Shown: positions 31,620 to 44,118, counted from the first letter of the stretch. The stretch is DNA of 64,000 bases from Asparagopsis taxiformis (GCA_030407315.1 JALQPE010001716.1:124001-188000); one strand, 5' to 3'. Program-made: numbers and translations. Notes: generated from the letters alone by a model not told the origin.

Positions 31620-33842
31620 GAACATGGTCAGCAAAATCTTACACCACTTGAAACCCACTCTCACTTCTATCGTATGCCCCAAAATATACACATACCAGAA
31701 ACACCTCACAGCTTCATTCCCCATCTTCTACATCCCTTCTTCACTCTCCTTCAGTCCTGCCGTTCCTGCTTCACCACTCCTGCATCACATACAAACATCA
31801 ACCCCAACAGTCAGATTCAAAAGCAACGCTTACCACGACAGATATCCTAGAAACTTCCTCACTTACCTCTCATCCATCCTACACAAAATACGAACCATGA
31901 TCCAAAAACCTTGCAATGAATAATCAAAGTCAGCAGTCCATATCTTCGCAAAACAAGTCTTGGTGCTCAATGAAAACTTACCTTCCGTCATCACCATTCC
32001 TGCATCACCTACACAATATCGGAATCAACCACAACAGTCAGACCCGAAACCAACCTTCCCTCGCTGCTTACTTTCAAAACTCGCACACTTACCTTCGCTC
32101 CACACAATACACACCATGACTCAATAGGCTTCCAATGAAAAATATCGCATCAACGGAAATAGTCAGACTCAAAACCAAGCTTCCCTCGCTGCTTACTTCA
32201 AAACTCGCACACTTACCTTACCCGTTCCATCCTGCACACAATAAAAACCATATATCACGTAATCGTGTAGCCAAGAAAAGTAGTCAGCATTCCGCATCTT
32301 CGCACAACCGGTCTGGGCGCCCAATGTGACTTACCTTCCGTCATCACTATTCCTCCATCACCTACCAACATCGGAATCAATCGCAACAGTCAGATTGAAA
32401 ACCAACGTTTCCCTCGCTACATACCCTGAGAACTCGCAAATGTACCTCTCATCCATCCTACACACAATACAAACCATGATCCAAAAACCTTGCAATGAAT
32501 AATCATAGTCAGCAGTCCATATCTTCGCAAAACACATCCTGGCGCTCAATGAAACTTACCTTCTGTCATCACCATTCCTGCATCACCTGCACAAAATCGA
32601 AATCAACAACAACAGTCGGACTCAAAACCCACATGTCCCTCTCAGCATACTCTCAAAACTTCCGCACTTTCCTTCGCTCGACACAATACGCACCATGACT
32701 TGATAAGCTTCCAATGAATAAATATCGCATCAACTGCAATAGTCAGATTCGAAACAAACACTTCCCTCGATGCATACCCTCAGAACTCACTTACCCTCGT
32801 TTCATTCTACACAAAATACAGACCAAAAGTCAAAAATCTCACAACCAACAAATGAAGTCAACATTCCGCATCTTCGCACCACCGGACTGCGCGCTAAATG
32901 CAACTTACCTTCCGTCATCACCATTCCTGCATCACCTACAAAAAATCGAAATCAACAACAACAGTCGGACTGAAAACCATGCTTCCCTCGCTGCATACCC
33001 TCAGAACTCACTTACCCTCGTTGTATCCTGCACACAATAGAAACCATAAGTCAAAAGTTGTACAAAAAAATGTAGTCAGCATTCCATATCTTCGCGCAAC
33101 TTAACTAGGCGCTCAATGTAACTTACCTTCCGTCATCACCATTCCAGAATCACCTACACAAAATCAGCATCAACCACAGCAGTCAGACTCAAAACCACAT
33201 TCCACTCACTGCACCACATTCCACTCACTGCACCCCTCAAATGCTCGCCTACCTCCCTTCCACCCTTCAGCAAATATGCACCATGAATCACTAAGCTCCC
33301 AATAAATAAATATTGCATAAAAGACGACAGTCAAATTCAAAACAAACACTTCCCTCGCTTCGTACCCTCCGAGGGTGAATCCTGAGTCAGGACGCACTTA
33401 ACCTCTTCATCTCGTTACATCATACAAACAATACAACCAATAAGTCACAAATCGTGCAACGAAAAAATGTAGTCAGCATTCCATTTCATCGCGAAACCCG
33501 TCTTTAACCTCAATGAAACTTACCTTACTTCATCACTATTCCTGCACCACCTATACAACATCAAAATGAACCAGAACAGTCAGACTAAAAACCCATGCAT
33601 CCCTTATTGCACACCCGCGAGACTCACTTACTTACCTGCCTCCCATCGTTCACAACATGCAAACCATGACTCACGAAGCTTCTATTGAATCTATATCGCA
33701 TCAACGACAACAGTACGACTCAAAACACACCCTTCCCTCGCTGCATACTCTCCAAACTGCCATACTCACCGTCGTTCTATCCTCTACACCAAAGAAAGGA
33801 AACACGGCCAAAGAACCTCAGCCAGTGACGGCGGAGAAGTGG
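31620..33842 (-). other. Array of 27-nt and 12-nt blocks bounded by splice signals (X2)
   Basis: The inverse counterpart of the X1 array, about 0.6 kb longer. At least six type A blocks (near 31980, 32335, 32555, 32910, 33123 and 33524, minus strand) all keep exactly 27 nt between a TAG, TGCAG or similar acceptor and GTAAGT. Type B blocks of 12 nt recur (near 31868, 32447, 32782, 33018, 33765). One other block near 32215 is 15 nt, still a multiple of three. Copy number differs between X1 and X2 while block lengths do not. Confidence 0.5.
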
Positions 33843-34336
33843 AATTCCACAGGTTAACCTGCGGCGTCGACTGGACAGCTTTCAACGTCAGCTTAAGTCC
33901 TGCTGTGCATACTCCATATCATCGCCGGTATTGAGATTAATAATGGCCCAAGCCATGGTCTCTGAACTCCCGAATGATGAGATCCGGATCGAGAACATCG
34001 AAATGGTATAATCATATATATCACAATCCATTTGCTTCCCTTAAATGATCCCTGTAATATCTACTGTAAAGCACAAACTTATTCCATGAAGTTCGCAATT
34101 AATATAATTTTATTATTTCAAATGAATTAATTGAAAATCCATCTCCCACGGCGGTCATTCGTCCTTCCAAGCAAACGTTTCCAGCAAAATGTATGACCTA
34201 GCAGTAGGTGATGATTGATCGCTCAGGCACATTCCACCATTGGGCTGCCAGAAGTGAGCACAAAACTGATACCCACAAAACCACGAGAACATTACAAACG
34301 AGGTCTCGAACGCACATTTAGAATACAATATAAATA
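33843..34336. other. Spacer in X2
   Basis: Inverse of 24343-24819 in X1, AT-rich around 34100-34140. No gene seen. Confidence 0.4.
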
Positions 34337-36110
34337 CTATACAACAAACTCTACTCGCTATCTCAGACGACGCGGCTCACAAGTGGCGTAGTCCCAATTT
34401 TCCGTAACGCCTTTCCTGATGCTTAAAAGTAAGAAACATGTCAAAACGTATATCAGAAATGAGTGCGAAAGTTTTCTGCACGGGAGATGATGGGCCACCA
34501 AATTGACTTTTTGGAAATTTTAGAATTTCTGGGCTGGCCAGCAATGCAATTGAGCCGGACATCCACCAGACGTCCATTCTGGGTTGTTCGTGTGCTGCTC
34601 ACATCCACGCATTACAGCAACCACGCAGGCGGGCCCACTGCTCATACGAAGTGCACGTAGTATGTGCAGCACGATGGATGAGTAGTGTTTGTCGTGAGAA
34701 AGTGGGGTGGGAGCATGTCGAAACAAGGACCAAAACTTTGCCCTGGCGTATTGAGCCTGAGCCTGGAATCGATCCTTCGTGAGATGTGGCTTTGCTTACA
34801 GTTGATGCTTACAGAAGCCAGCGATGGCCCCGCTCGGGGCGTCGGATGGCTTCTTCTGGGGCCGTTGTGGCCAGATTAGACACCTTGATTTGAGTTGAAT
34901 TTTGAGCCATTCTCAAAAACATGCACATGTGAACATGTTTTTGAGATGGGGGTGTGCCGTACGGCACTTTCGACCGCCCAAATCGATGTATTTTGCATTT
35001 TTTTTCTGACTGAAATTTTAGAATTTCTGGGCTCGCCAGCAATGCAATTGAGCTGGACATTCACCGGACGTCCATTTCAGGTTGGTCGAGTATTGCACAT
35101 GGATACAGTTTTGCAGCTATTTCTCAGCCCAACATTTTAGAATTTCAGGGCTGACCAGCAATGTAACCGAGCCGGACTTCCACTGGACGTCCATTTCAAG
35201 CTAGGCGAGTGCTGCACATTTGCTCGCATCGCAGCAACTAAGCAAGTGTTGAGAGCACCGAGATGCCATGCAGACAAGAGGGAATCGGCTGCAAACGGCT
35301 TCCCTGGTCGGCGGCTGGATGTCTGGATGTGAATGGCTGCAAGCATGGAAATCTTGCTACCGCACGGCGCATACACACTGCAGCAGCACATCACTGACGC
35401 ATGCGAAAGTTGGGTGCTGCAGTGCGTGGTTGTTTGTGTGTTTGTGTGTGTATGACGAACCTTGTGGTATCCCTAGGCGTGCACTGGTGCAAAAAGTTTG
35501 GACTGCCCCATCGGTCGTACTTTGACGCATTTACATGCATCGGAGAACGACCAAGGAGGTAGAGCAGCAATCGCTGTTGGCTGAGCGTCCAAACTAGAGG
35601 GCTTTGGGCAATGGTTCTATAGCAGTCATTTAAAGGACGCCCACCGTTGATGACTGAGATCCACGGTGTGTTAGTATTCATGGTGTTGTCCTGCATTGGC
35701 GGACGTCGAAGACGAGTACTTCCAGTGAGCGTCCAAGGTGAACAGCTCAGCAGAGGATTATGATGTGGATGTGAAGGCATGGATGAGGCCAGCAGGAACG
35801 TTTCTGCAAGATGGGCGTGAGTGGGTAAGTGAGCGGGGAGGGGCCGCTCGGGGCGCTTGGTAGCCTCTGGGGCCGTTGTGGCCAAATTAGAATCAAGCCT
35901 ATGTCCGGCGGACGTCCTGAATTGCTTTATTTTTTGGGCTATTCTCAAAAACATGCACATGTGAACATGTTTTTGAGATGGGGGTGTGCCGTACGGCACT
36001 TTTGACCGCCCAAATCGATGTATTTTTGCATTTTTTTCTGACTGAAATTTTAGAATTTCTGGGCTCGCCAGCAATGCAATTGCGCTGGTCATTCACCGGA
36101 CGTCCATTTC
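34337..36110. repeat. X2 large inverted repeat, left arm
   Basis: It starts CTATACAACAAACTCTACTC. Full palindromic modules lie at about 34905-35083 and 35935-36108, with partial ones at 34500-34578 and 35125-35195. It contains a short GT-rich run (near 35430) that is longer in X1 (18870-18900). Confidence 0.8.
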
Positions 36111-37310
36111 CATTTCAGATCTACTGGTTGCACTAGGCCTGAAAGTGTTTCTGGATAGGGCCGAATAACGACCTGGGCAGCACGCACTGCGTAAGATGAT
36201 CTGTGGGATGCAGACTGCAAGGATTGCTATGGTGATTCTGGCTGGGGAATGTGGTAAGCTTGATTGTTGCGTGGCTTTGTATCTCCTTGCCTGCCATTTT
36301 GCTTGGATATCATATCATATCATAAATGATTCACACGAGCGATCAAACCGAAGACGCCGACTCGGCACAACTACCAACTCTCCTAGCTTCGAGCTAGCGC
36401 CATCTAAGAGCAACTTGTGACACTCAAGACGAATACGTTGTGCTGATCTCTGCAATGAAAATTGAGTTAGTGCTGCAGTTCTTTTGGTCGATGCCAATAT
36501 GCAGGGATACTGTTTACACCATTTGGGAGTCAAGAAGTTCTCGGATTGCAAATCAAATCAGATTATGGTAGAATATCTGACTGTTCTCTCTTCCCTTCAC
36601 CACATCTGCATCCGGAGCTGAGCTAAGCTGAGCTGGAGGGAACCCGGCCGCTGACCCCTGTCATTCTCATAAAAATCTTAATGCAATACTATTCGTGTTT
36701 GGTAATGTAATTGCTAATGAAAATTTATACAAGTCTGGAATAAACGTTGCAGTGGTTTTTTGTAGCTATCGATACTTGCTAAAAATCTGCAGCTTTTGCT
36801 TCTCGCATGGACGAGTTGCAGTAGGGGGGTTACAAAACGTATTGTTTCATATTTTGCACCGTGGCTCCGAGCTCCAGGCCGCATACGACCGCCTTCAATT
36901 CAGATTACCTGGTGCTGCGCATCGGGGTTTGACAGGTGTCGGAACAAGACAAATCCTCCCACTTTGTGTTTGTTTGATTTCTGCCACAAACGAGAGGCAA
37001 TCAGGGTCTCTGTTCACATAGAGAAGGATTTAATATATGCGCTCATTGCCGTCGTAGATGCTTTTAACAATGGCCAGTACGTTACTCTCGGCCGCCGCCG
37101 GGTACGGTCGGACTGAAAGATCGGGGAGATGTGTGGAGAGTGGTGTTTGGATAGAGACGCACGTTGCGATGGATGGAAGGTGATGATTTCATGCTGAAGC
37201 GATGGGAGATGGATGGATATGGTTGGATGAAATCTAGTACTCCGAAGGAGGCCTTTTCTCGAGGAAGAGGCATTATATTCTCACAAAGCATGTAGATACT
37301 GGTTTCCAGT

Positions 37311-37526
37311 TTGGTATGCTATTGTAGCTCAATTCACATCTTATCTACACGTACGTATGGAGAGAGATCCAAGTGTGCGTGGCACAAGTCCAATGGTGAA
37401 ACAACGCAGTATGAAACTACCACAGATAAGGCGGCGTACAAAAGCCTCGACTCAAGGCAGCTCTCAGGCTTTCGTGAGCACCGACTTCGTTCCACCAAGA
37501 TGTTGCGGAAATATGTGCTGGTCTAA
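37311..37526 (+). CDS. Unidentified frame in X core (X2)
   Basis: Counterpart of 20913-21128 in X1, 71 codons, identical apart from one residue. Charged, no family recognised. Confidence 0.3.
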   Translation: MVCYCSSIHILSTRTYGERSKCAWHKSNGETTQYETTTDKAAYKSLDSRQLSGFREHRLRSTKMLRKYVLV

Positions 37527-37675
37527 CTTGATACGACCATTGGACAGTTTTGCTCTCTAAGCAATGAGCGAAAAATCAATGATTGCGCGTGTCGTCGGTA
37601 CGGTCTTGTAATGTTGGCTCAACCAATAACATCTAACGTTGAGTTATCCACCCTCTGCCGTGTCGCGTCGTAAAT

Positions 37676-37915
37676 TTGCACAGAAAATTTGTTTCAAATC
37701 TTTGCTCCAATTATCAGCTCAAATACGGCATTGATCTCCAGCTTCATCTGGACAGAAACACCGATCGCGCGATGTCTGTCTCAGATAAACCGCCGTCAAA
37801 CGCCATGCGGAAAGTTTCATCGCTTCCCGTTGCGACTGAATCTGCAAACGCCACACAACAATTTGCCCTTTCCGCGTCCGGAACGAACGCCGAGTACATG
37901 TCGCCAGGTTCCTGA
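37676..37915 (+). CDS. Unidentified frame in X core (X2)
   Basis: Counterpart of 20524-20763 in X1, 79 codons with about six substitutions. Rich in Ser and Ala, no family recognised. Confidence 0.3.
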   Translation: MHRKFVSNLCSNYQLKYGIDLQLHLDRNTDRAMSVSDKPPSNAMRKVSSLPVATESANATQQFALSASGTNAEYMSPGS

Positions 37916-38061
37916 TCAACTGGATCGATGGAGCTTGCTCTGCAGGAGAGCAGGACAGGCGGTTTGTTATGCCTGGACAATTTCCATACCGATCTCCCTT
38001 CTTGAGTGCAAAATTATGAGTCTAGAAATTGACCTGCATCGGCTGCTGTATCACATCTGTG

Positions 38062-38262
38062 CTAAGGATTGATGATACCCGTACCGCTGAGAAATTGCAG
38101 CTCTGGTAACGTGGGGATGATGTGCTGAACACGCAGAACGCTGATCCATAACGGGACTGCTTCATAGGCATAGTACGGAATGTATTGAGACAGCCCAAGC
38201 GAATTCAGGAGGGAGCACCAGGGCAGTGCGCGGTGACTCAGCAGATACCAGTGGTGAGTGGT
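38062..38262 (-). CDS. Possible exon in X core (X2)
   Basis: Counterpart of 20177-20377 in X1. It follows the same CATTTAG acceptor-like sequence and keeps the frame. No ATG. Confidence 0.3.
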   Translation of the reverse strand, partial: TTHHWYLLSHRALPWCSLLNSLGLSQYIPYYAYEAVPLWISVLRVQHIIPTLPELQFLSGTGIINP

Positions 38263-38299
38263 CTAAATGGGGCTACACACGAGTTTGTCAATGAACAGT

Positions 38300-38653
38300 C
38301 TATTTTAGTTTGGAAATGTGTCGGATGGATGGTATGTTGTAAATGTCGACAGATTTGAGGAAGCGATAGAAGCAATCAGCACCGTGTAGTTGCATCAAGG
38401 CTTTAGTGGCCATTGCTAGAGAACTTTCTCCAATGCCATTATTGCAGGATAGGCAGAAAACCCGGCCGGCTTCGAGATTGAAGAATTCATTGCGCAGATT
38501 GAATGAATGCAATTGACGGAGAATGCAGAAGTATACAATGGTATCGTTTTGGAGGGTGACGTAGGGGAAACATGTTGGGCTTGTTGGAAATGCTGAGAGC
38601 GATGATGAGATCCAGTCGTTTCCGTCGTAGATGGCGGTGCTTATTTTCTGCAC
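38300..38653 (-). CDS. Unidentified conserved frame in X core (X2)
   Basis: Counterpart of 19786-20139 in X1, same 117-codon length. The CPSC pair of X1 reads CLSC here, so both Cys are retained. Confidence 0.35.
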   Translation of the reverse strand: MQKISTAIYDGNDWISSSLSAFPTSPTCFPYVTLQNDTIVYFCILRQLHSFNLRNEFFNLEAGRVFCLSCNNGIGESSLAMATKALMQLHGADCFYRFLKSVDIYNIPSIRHISKLK

Positions 38654-38883
38654 GGCTAGCTTGTCTGCTGGGCGACTGGGCGGTATTGGCGTACGATGAA
38701 GCGGAACTGGTGGTGTTTAAATGACATTTTTTGTTTGGAGATGGATGTATGTGTGCGACTAGAATGTAGTAAGAGGATGAAATTGTTTATGTTTGATGGG
38801 CGTCGCATGTTAGGGGACTTTATGTCGTGTGGGGCAATAATGTCTCAAGTATTTGAAGCAGACAGCAATCGCTTGAGCACATA

Positions 38884-41800
38884 TAGACGTCCGATGAATG
38901 ACCAGCGCAATTGCATTGCTGGCGAGCCCAGAAATTCTAAAATTTCAGTCAGAAAAAAATGCAAAAATACATCGATTTGGGCGGTCAAAAGTGCCGTACG
39001 GCACACCCCCATCTCAAAAACATGTTCACATGTGCATGTTTTTGAGAATAGCCCAAAAAATAAAGCAATTCAGGACGTCCGCCGGACATAGGCTTGATTC
39101 TAATTTGGCCACAACGGCCCCAGAGGCTACCAAGCGCCCCGAGCGGCCCCTCCCCGCTCACTTACCCACTCACGCCCATCTTGCAGAAACGTTCCTGCTG
39201 GCCTCATCCATGCCTTCACATCCACATCATAATCCTCTGCTGAGCTGTTCACCTTGGACGCTCACTGGAAGTACTCGTCTTCGACGTCCGCCAATGCAGG
39301 ACAACACCATGAATACTAAACACACCGTGGATCTCAGTCATCAACGGTGGGCGTCCTTTAAATGACTGCTATAGAACCATTGCCCAAAGCCCTCTAGTTT
39401 GGACGCTCAGCCAACAGCGATTGCTGCTCTACCTCCTTGGTCGTTCTCCGATGCATGTAAATGCGTCAAAGTACGACCGATGGGGCAGTCCAAACTTTTT
39501 GCACCAGTGCACGCCTAGGGATACCACAAGGTTCGTCATACACACACAAACACACAAACAACCACGCACTGCAGCACCCAACTTTCGCATGCGTCAGTGA
39601 TGTGCTGCTGCAGTGTGTATGCGCCGTGCGGTAGCAAGATTTCCATGCTTGCAGCCATTCACATCCAGACATCCAGCCGCCGACCAGGGAAGCCGTTTGC
39701 AGCCGATTCCCTCTTGTCTGCATGGCATCTCGGTGCTCTCAACACTTGCTTAGTTGCTGCGATGCGAGCAAATGTGCAGCACTCGCCTAGCTTGAAATGG
39801 ACGTCCAGTGGAAGTCCGGCTCGGTTACATTGCTGGTCAGCCCTGAAATTCTAAAATGTTGGGCTGAGAAATAGCTGCAAAACTGTATCCATGTGCAATA
39901 CTCGACCAACCTGAAATGGACGTCCGGTGAATGTCCAGCTCAATTGCATTGCTGGCGAGCCCAGAAATTCTAAAATTTCAGTCAGAAAAAAAATGCAAAA
40001 ATACATCGATTTGGGCGGTCGAAAGTGCCGTACGGCACACCCCCATCTCAAAAACATGTTCACATGTGCATGTTTTTGAGAATGGCTCAAAATTCAACTC
40101 AAATCAAGGTGTCTAATTTGGCCACAACGGCCCCAGAAGAAGCCATCCGACGCCCCGAGCGGGGCCATCGCTGGCTTCTGTAAGCATCAACTGTAAGCAA
40201 AGCCACATCTCACGAAGGATCGATTCCAGGCTCAGGCTCAATACGCCAGGGCAAAGTTTTGGTCCTTGTTTCGACATGCTCCCACCCCACTTTCTCACGA
40301 CAAACACTACTCATCCATCGTGCTGCACATACTACGTGCACTTCGTATGAGCAGTGGGCCCGCCTGCGTGGTTGCTGTAATGCGTGGATGTGAGCAGCAC
40401 ACGAACAACCCAGAATGGACGTCTGGTGGATGTCCGGCTTAATTACATTGCTGGCTAGCCCAGAAATTCTAAAATTTCGGGCAGAAAAAATTGTGAAAAA
40501 TCAACGATTTGGGCGGGTCGATTGTGCCGTACGGCACACCCCCATCTCAAAAACATGTTCACATGTGCATGTTTTTGAGAATAGCCCAAATTTTAATTCA
40601 AATCAGGGTGTCTAATTTGGCCACAACGGCCCCAGGAACCGGCCGCCGCCCCGAGTGGGGCCATCACTGGCTTCTGTAAGCACTAACTGTGAGGCTAAAT
40701 GGCGCCGAAAGATGGGTCGATTCCAGGCTTTAAGCCTAAGTTATGCTAGGGAGAAATCTTCTTCCGTGTTTCATAATGGTCCCGCCTTACTCCCTCAACA
40801 CAAACACTACTCACCCATCACGTTACTCATATTCCGTGCACTTTGTATTAGTAGTGAGCCCGCTGGCTTAGTTTCTGCAATGCGTCGATGTAGGCAGCAC
40901 ACGATCAACCTGAAATGGACGTCCGGTGGATGTCCAGCTCGATTGCACTGCTGGCCAGCCCAGAAATTCTAAAATTTCGGGCACAAAAAATCTTGCAAAA
41001 ATCAACGATTTGGGCGGTCGATTGTGCCGTACGGCACACCCCCATCTCAAAAACATGTTCACATGTGCATGTTTTTGAGAATAGCCCAAATTTTAATTCA
41101 AATCAGGGTGTCTAATTTGGCCACAACGGCCCCAGGAACCGGCCGCCGCCCCGAGTGGGGCCATCACTGGCTTCTGTAAGCACCAACTGTAAGCCAAAAT
41201 CGCGTCTTACGAAGGGTCAATTTCAGGCTCAATACGCCAGGGACAGGTCTTGGTCCTTGTTCCATCATGGTCCCGCCTCACTCTCTCACGACCAACCTGA
41301 AATGGACGTCCGGTGGATGTCCAGCTCGATTGCACTGCTGGCCAGCCCAGAAATTCTAAAATTTCGGGCACAAAAAATTGTAAAAAATCAACGATTTGGG
41401 CAGGTCGATTGTGCCGTACGGCACACCCCCATCTCAAAAACATGTTCACATCTGCATGTTTTTGAGAATAGCCCAAATTTTAATTCAAATCAGGGTGTCT
41501 AATTTGGCCACAACGGCCCCAGGAACCGACCGCCGGCCCCGATCGGGGGCTATCACTGGCGTCTGTAAGCACCAACTGTAAGCCGGAGCCGGCTGCCGCC
41601 CCGATCGGGGCTATCACTGGCTTCTATTAGCACCAACTGTAAGCCAAAATCGCGTCTCACGAAGGGTCGATTTCAGGCTCAACACGTCAGGGAAAGGTCT
41701 TGGTCCTTGTTTCATCATGGTCCCGCCCCACCCTCTCGCGACCAACCTGAAATGGACGTCCGGTGGATGTCCAGCTCGATTGCATTGCTGGCCAGCCCAG

Positions 41801-41992
41801 AAATTCTAAAATTTCCGAAAAATCAATTTGGTGGCCCAGCATCTCCTGTGCCGAAAATTCCCGCACTCACTTCTGATATACGTCTAGACTTGTTTCCCAC
41901 TTGTACGCATCAGGGAAGGCGTCACGGAAGGTTGACACTACGCTACTTGTGTACCGCGTCGTCTGAAATAGCGAGTAGTGTTTGTTGTATAG
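38884..41992. repeat. X2 large inverted repeat, right arm (expanded)
   Basis: Inverse complement of 34337-36110 but longer. Full modules lie at about 38885-39062, 39915-40090, 40415-40590, 40912-41087 and 41300-41470, with partial ones at 39795-39865 and 41750-41830. The last three full modules are spaced about 390-500 bp apart and look like a recent tandem expansion. It ends TTTGTTGTATAG. Confidence 0.8.
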
Positions 41993-42254
41993 TTGTGGAG
42001 TATGCGTCTAGTGGTTTGTAAAGCTTGCAGAACGGGATAGGGATGTGGGTGGCCCTATTTTATGAATACATGAGTACCAATATTCAGGGTTGACAAAGCG
42101 GAAAGGCATAGGCTCATACATGTTTGAGATTGCATAGTAGAGAAAATATTTTCATCGAAATTTACATGGAGCTGATGGAGGTTTTAAGGATGAGGTATGA
42201 GAGGAAGAAAATTCTTCTGTGGTATGAGGATGTGTTCTGTGGGGGGATGGAATC

Positions 42255-42503
42255 TTGGGATGGTACAGGGGGAGGTGGAAATGTACGGAGTGCGGGTTTA
42301 GAATGGATTGTGATTCGGAGAGGAGTGCCGACAAGCATATTATGGGGATTGGGGAGACGCTGCGGGGTGTTGGGGTAGTGAGGGCGGAGGAGGTGTTTAG
42401 GTGGGACCGTAGGAGGGTGCGGTTGAAGGCGCCGAGAGGAGGGGTTTTTAGGAAAGTGAGGAGAAAGAAGGGGAGGGGGTGGCGTCTGTTCTGGCTGTGG
42501 TGA
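42255..42503 (+). CDS. Small CxxC-containing frame in X2
   Basis: The 82-codon counterpart of the X1 frame at 16871-17161, starting MGWYRGRWKCTECGF and ending GRGWRLFWLW. The surrounding 42.1-43.1 kb strand is purine-rich, with G-runs, in strong strand asymmetry. An overlapping 84-codon frame upstream (42124-42378) may represent a preceding exon in another phase. Confidence 0.4.
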   Translation: MGWYRGRWKCTECGFRMDCDSERSADKHIMGIGETLRGVGVVRAEEVFRWDRRRVRLKAPRGGVFRKVRRKKGRGWRLFWLW

Positions 42504-43463
42504 GTGGGGATGTGATGGAGAAGAAGGGGTTTATTGTATTTGGGGAGGGAGGGGAGTGGGAGGAAGGGTGCGAAGTGGGGGGTTGATATGTGTTTCAGAG
42601 CGGGGAGGTTTCTGGGGATACGGCGGGGAGCCACCCCGCAGTGCGGGAGCGTGGGCCGGTGGTGGTGGTGTATACGGTATCGAAGATGCGGATGGCGTGG
42701 GGGCATGGAGCAGCTGAGGGAGGGAGGGGTGGAGCAGGTCGGGTACGGGATGGGGAGTGAGAGGTTTTGGAAGAGTAAGCTGCAGGGGAAGTTTGTGTAG
42801 AGGGCGAAGGAGAGGGGTTGAGGGTAGAGGAGAGAGGGTACTGAAGAACAATACGTTTCAAAGGTGATGGGGGAGAGCATGGTCGAGGAGATAGGGGGTG
42901 TTTTGCCCTATTCTGAGGTAGTATGAGGACTGGTTATACGAAATCTGTACGGTAGAGCAGAAAAGTAGGTATGGAATGGAGGTGTGCACCGTGGAAGCGG
43001 GGATAGGTATCTGAAAATGCGTGCTAGAGTGGTATTGGGGGTGTTTGAGGTACAGTACGGGGGAGGTGAGCACCAACAGGAAGGGGGTGTGAGCGAGAGG
43101 ATGAAAAAATTAAAGACGAAATTGGAGTCGACCGACAAGGAAAAATAGAGTGGTCGCCGTGATGGATGCGGACATCCATGTCGAGCACGGCGGCAGAAAT
43201 TTCTGGGGTCGAAATTTTTGAATTTCTGAACCGGCGCCCGTCCTAGGTGGACATAGACATGGCGGAAGTCCATCCCGAGGGGGACATCCGTGGTACTAGA
43301 AACATTGAATGTCGCCCTAGTAATACTAGACGTACTAGACCGCATGGACGTCCAGTTCTAGGCGGACATCCAAAAATACTGGAGAACATGGACGTCCGCC
43401 TAGTAATACTAGGTGTACTAGAGGTTGTGGACGTCCGCGTCCATTTCCGAGAACACAGACGGT

Positions 43464-44061
43464 GCTGTCTCGTGCGAGAGATATTCCCTGTTTGGGATAG
43501 TGATTCGGCGAGGGCGTCGACACGGTCGGACAGATGTCGGGTTGCTTCTGCGACTTGATCCAATCGGGGATCTTCTTCTTCCTCCCTACCGGATGTAGGG
43601 TCAGGAAAATCAGCCGATCGGATGCGGCGAGCAGGAAACTCCTGTTGTCCTAATGGACTGGCATTAAAGCCGTGAATCGAAAGCTCCTCCAGACGAGTTT
43701 CCAAAAGGGATACGCGTTTAGCGAATTCGGCTTTGACCTGATTCCAGGTTTCCGCTAGGAACTCGGCGTCCCGATCTTGGGTGGCTTCTCGGCTGGCGGC
43801 CATCAGCTTTGGCTCGACCAGTTCCATGACGGTTTCGACCGTAGCGTCTACGATTTCCGCCCTGCGGTCTTGAACAGTCTTCTCGACGACGGTGCTGAAT
43901 TCAGCCTTGAATTCTTCCAACCGTTCGTTGAAGATTCGGTCAGCCCGATCTTGCAGGGTGTTAATCACCACGCCTTCTTCGGCGATCAGATCCGAATCGG
44001 ATAAGTCGCTGGCAGGCGCTATGTCTTCACTAGAGGGTCCCGTTGTAGGGTTACGAGGCAT
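43464..44061 (-). pseudogene. gag: R1 gag, N-terminal part
   Basis: It begins MPRNPTTGPSSEDIAPASD at 44061, or at an in-frame ATG at 44094. The 199 or so codons are rich in Asp, Glu and Ala with helical, coiled-coil-like stretches (DRIFNERLEEFKAEFSTVVE). It is interrupted by X2 after SRTRQH. The remaining gag resumes at 30625. The start lies 76 nt after the LTR, as usual for gag. Confidence 0.8.
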
Positions 44062-44118
44062 CGTGAAGATGATGTGAAGGAAAATTTCTCTCAAAGAGAC
44101 TTACCCGAGGGTACAAGG

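Larger units (their letters stand above)
36111..38883. other. X2 core between the inverted-repeat arms
   Basis: Inverse of X1 19553-22172, with the same four short frames. It has an extra stretch of about 135 bp near 36824-36958 that X1 lacks. The extra piece starts AGGGGGGTTAC and ends near CCTCCCACTTT, so it could be a tiny insertion with imperfect inverted ends, or a deletion in X1. Confidence 0.5.
30628..43461. mobile_element. Element X, copy 2 (X2), inserted in R1 gag
   Basis: The 12,834-bp insert lies in inverse orientation to X1, with terminal repeats 30628-30673 (one base shorter) and 43415-43461. It is flanked by a GT duplication (30626-30627, 43462-43463). Aligned stretches are only a few percent diverged from X1. 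X2 is longer because of more minisatellite units (9 against 6), more spaced blocks and extra palindromic modules in one arm (5 against 3). Distinct flanks and duplications show two separate insertions, not a local inverted duplication. Confidence 0.8.

Noticed and set aside
35391..36092. 233-codon minus frame in an X2 arm
   Set aside because: Runs through repeated palindromic modules. The same modules in X1 do not keep this frame, so it is a repeat shadow.
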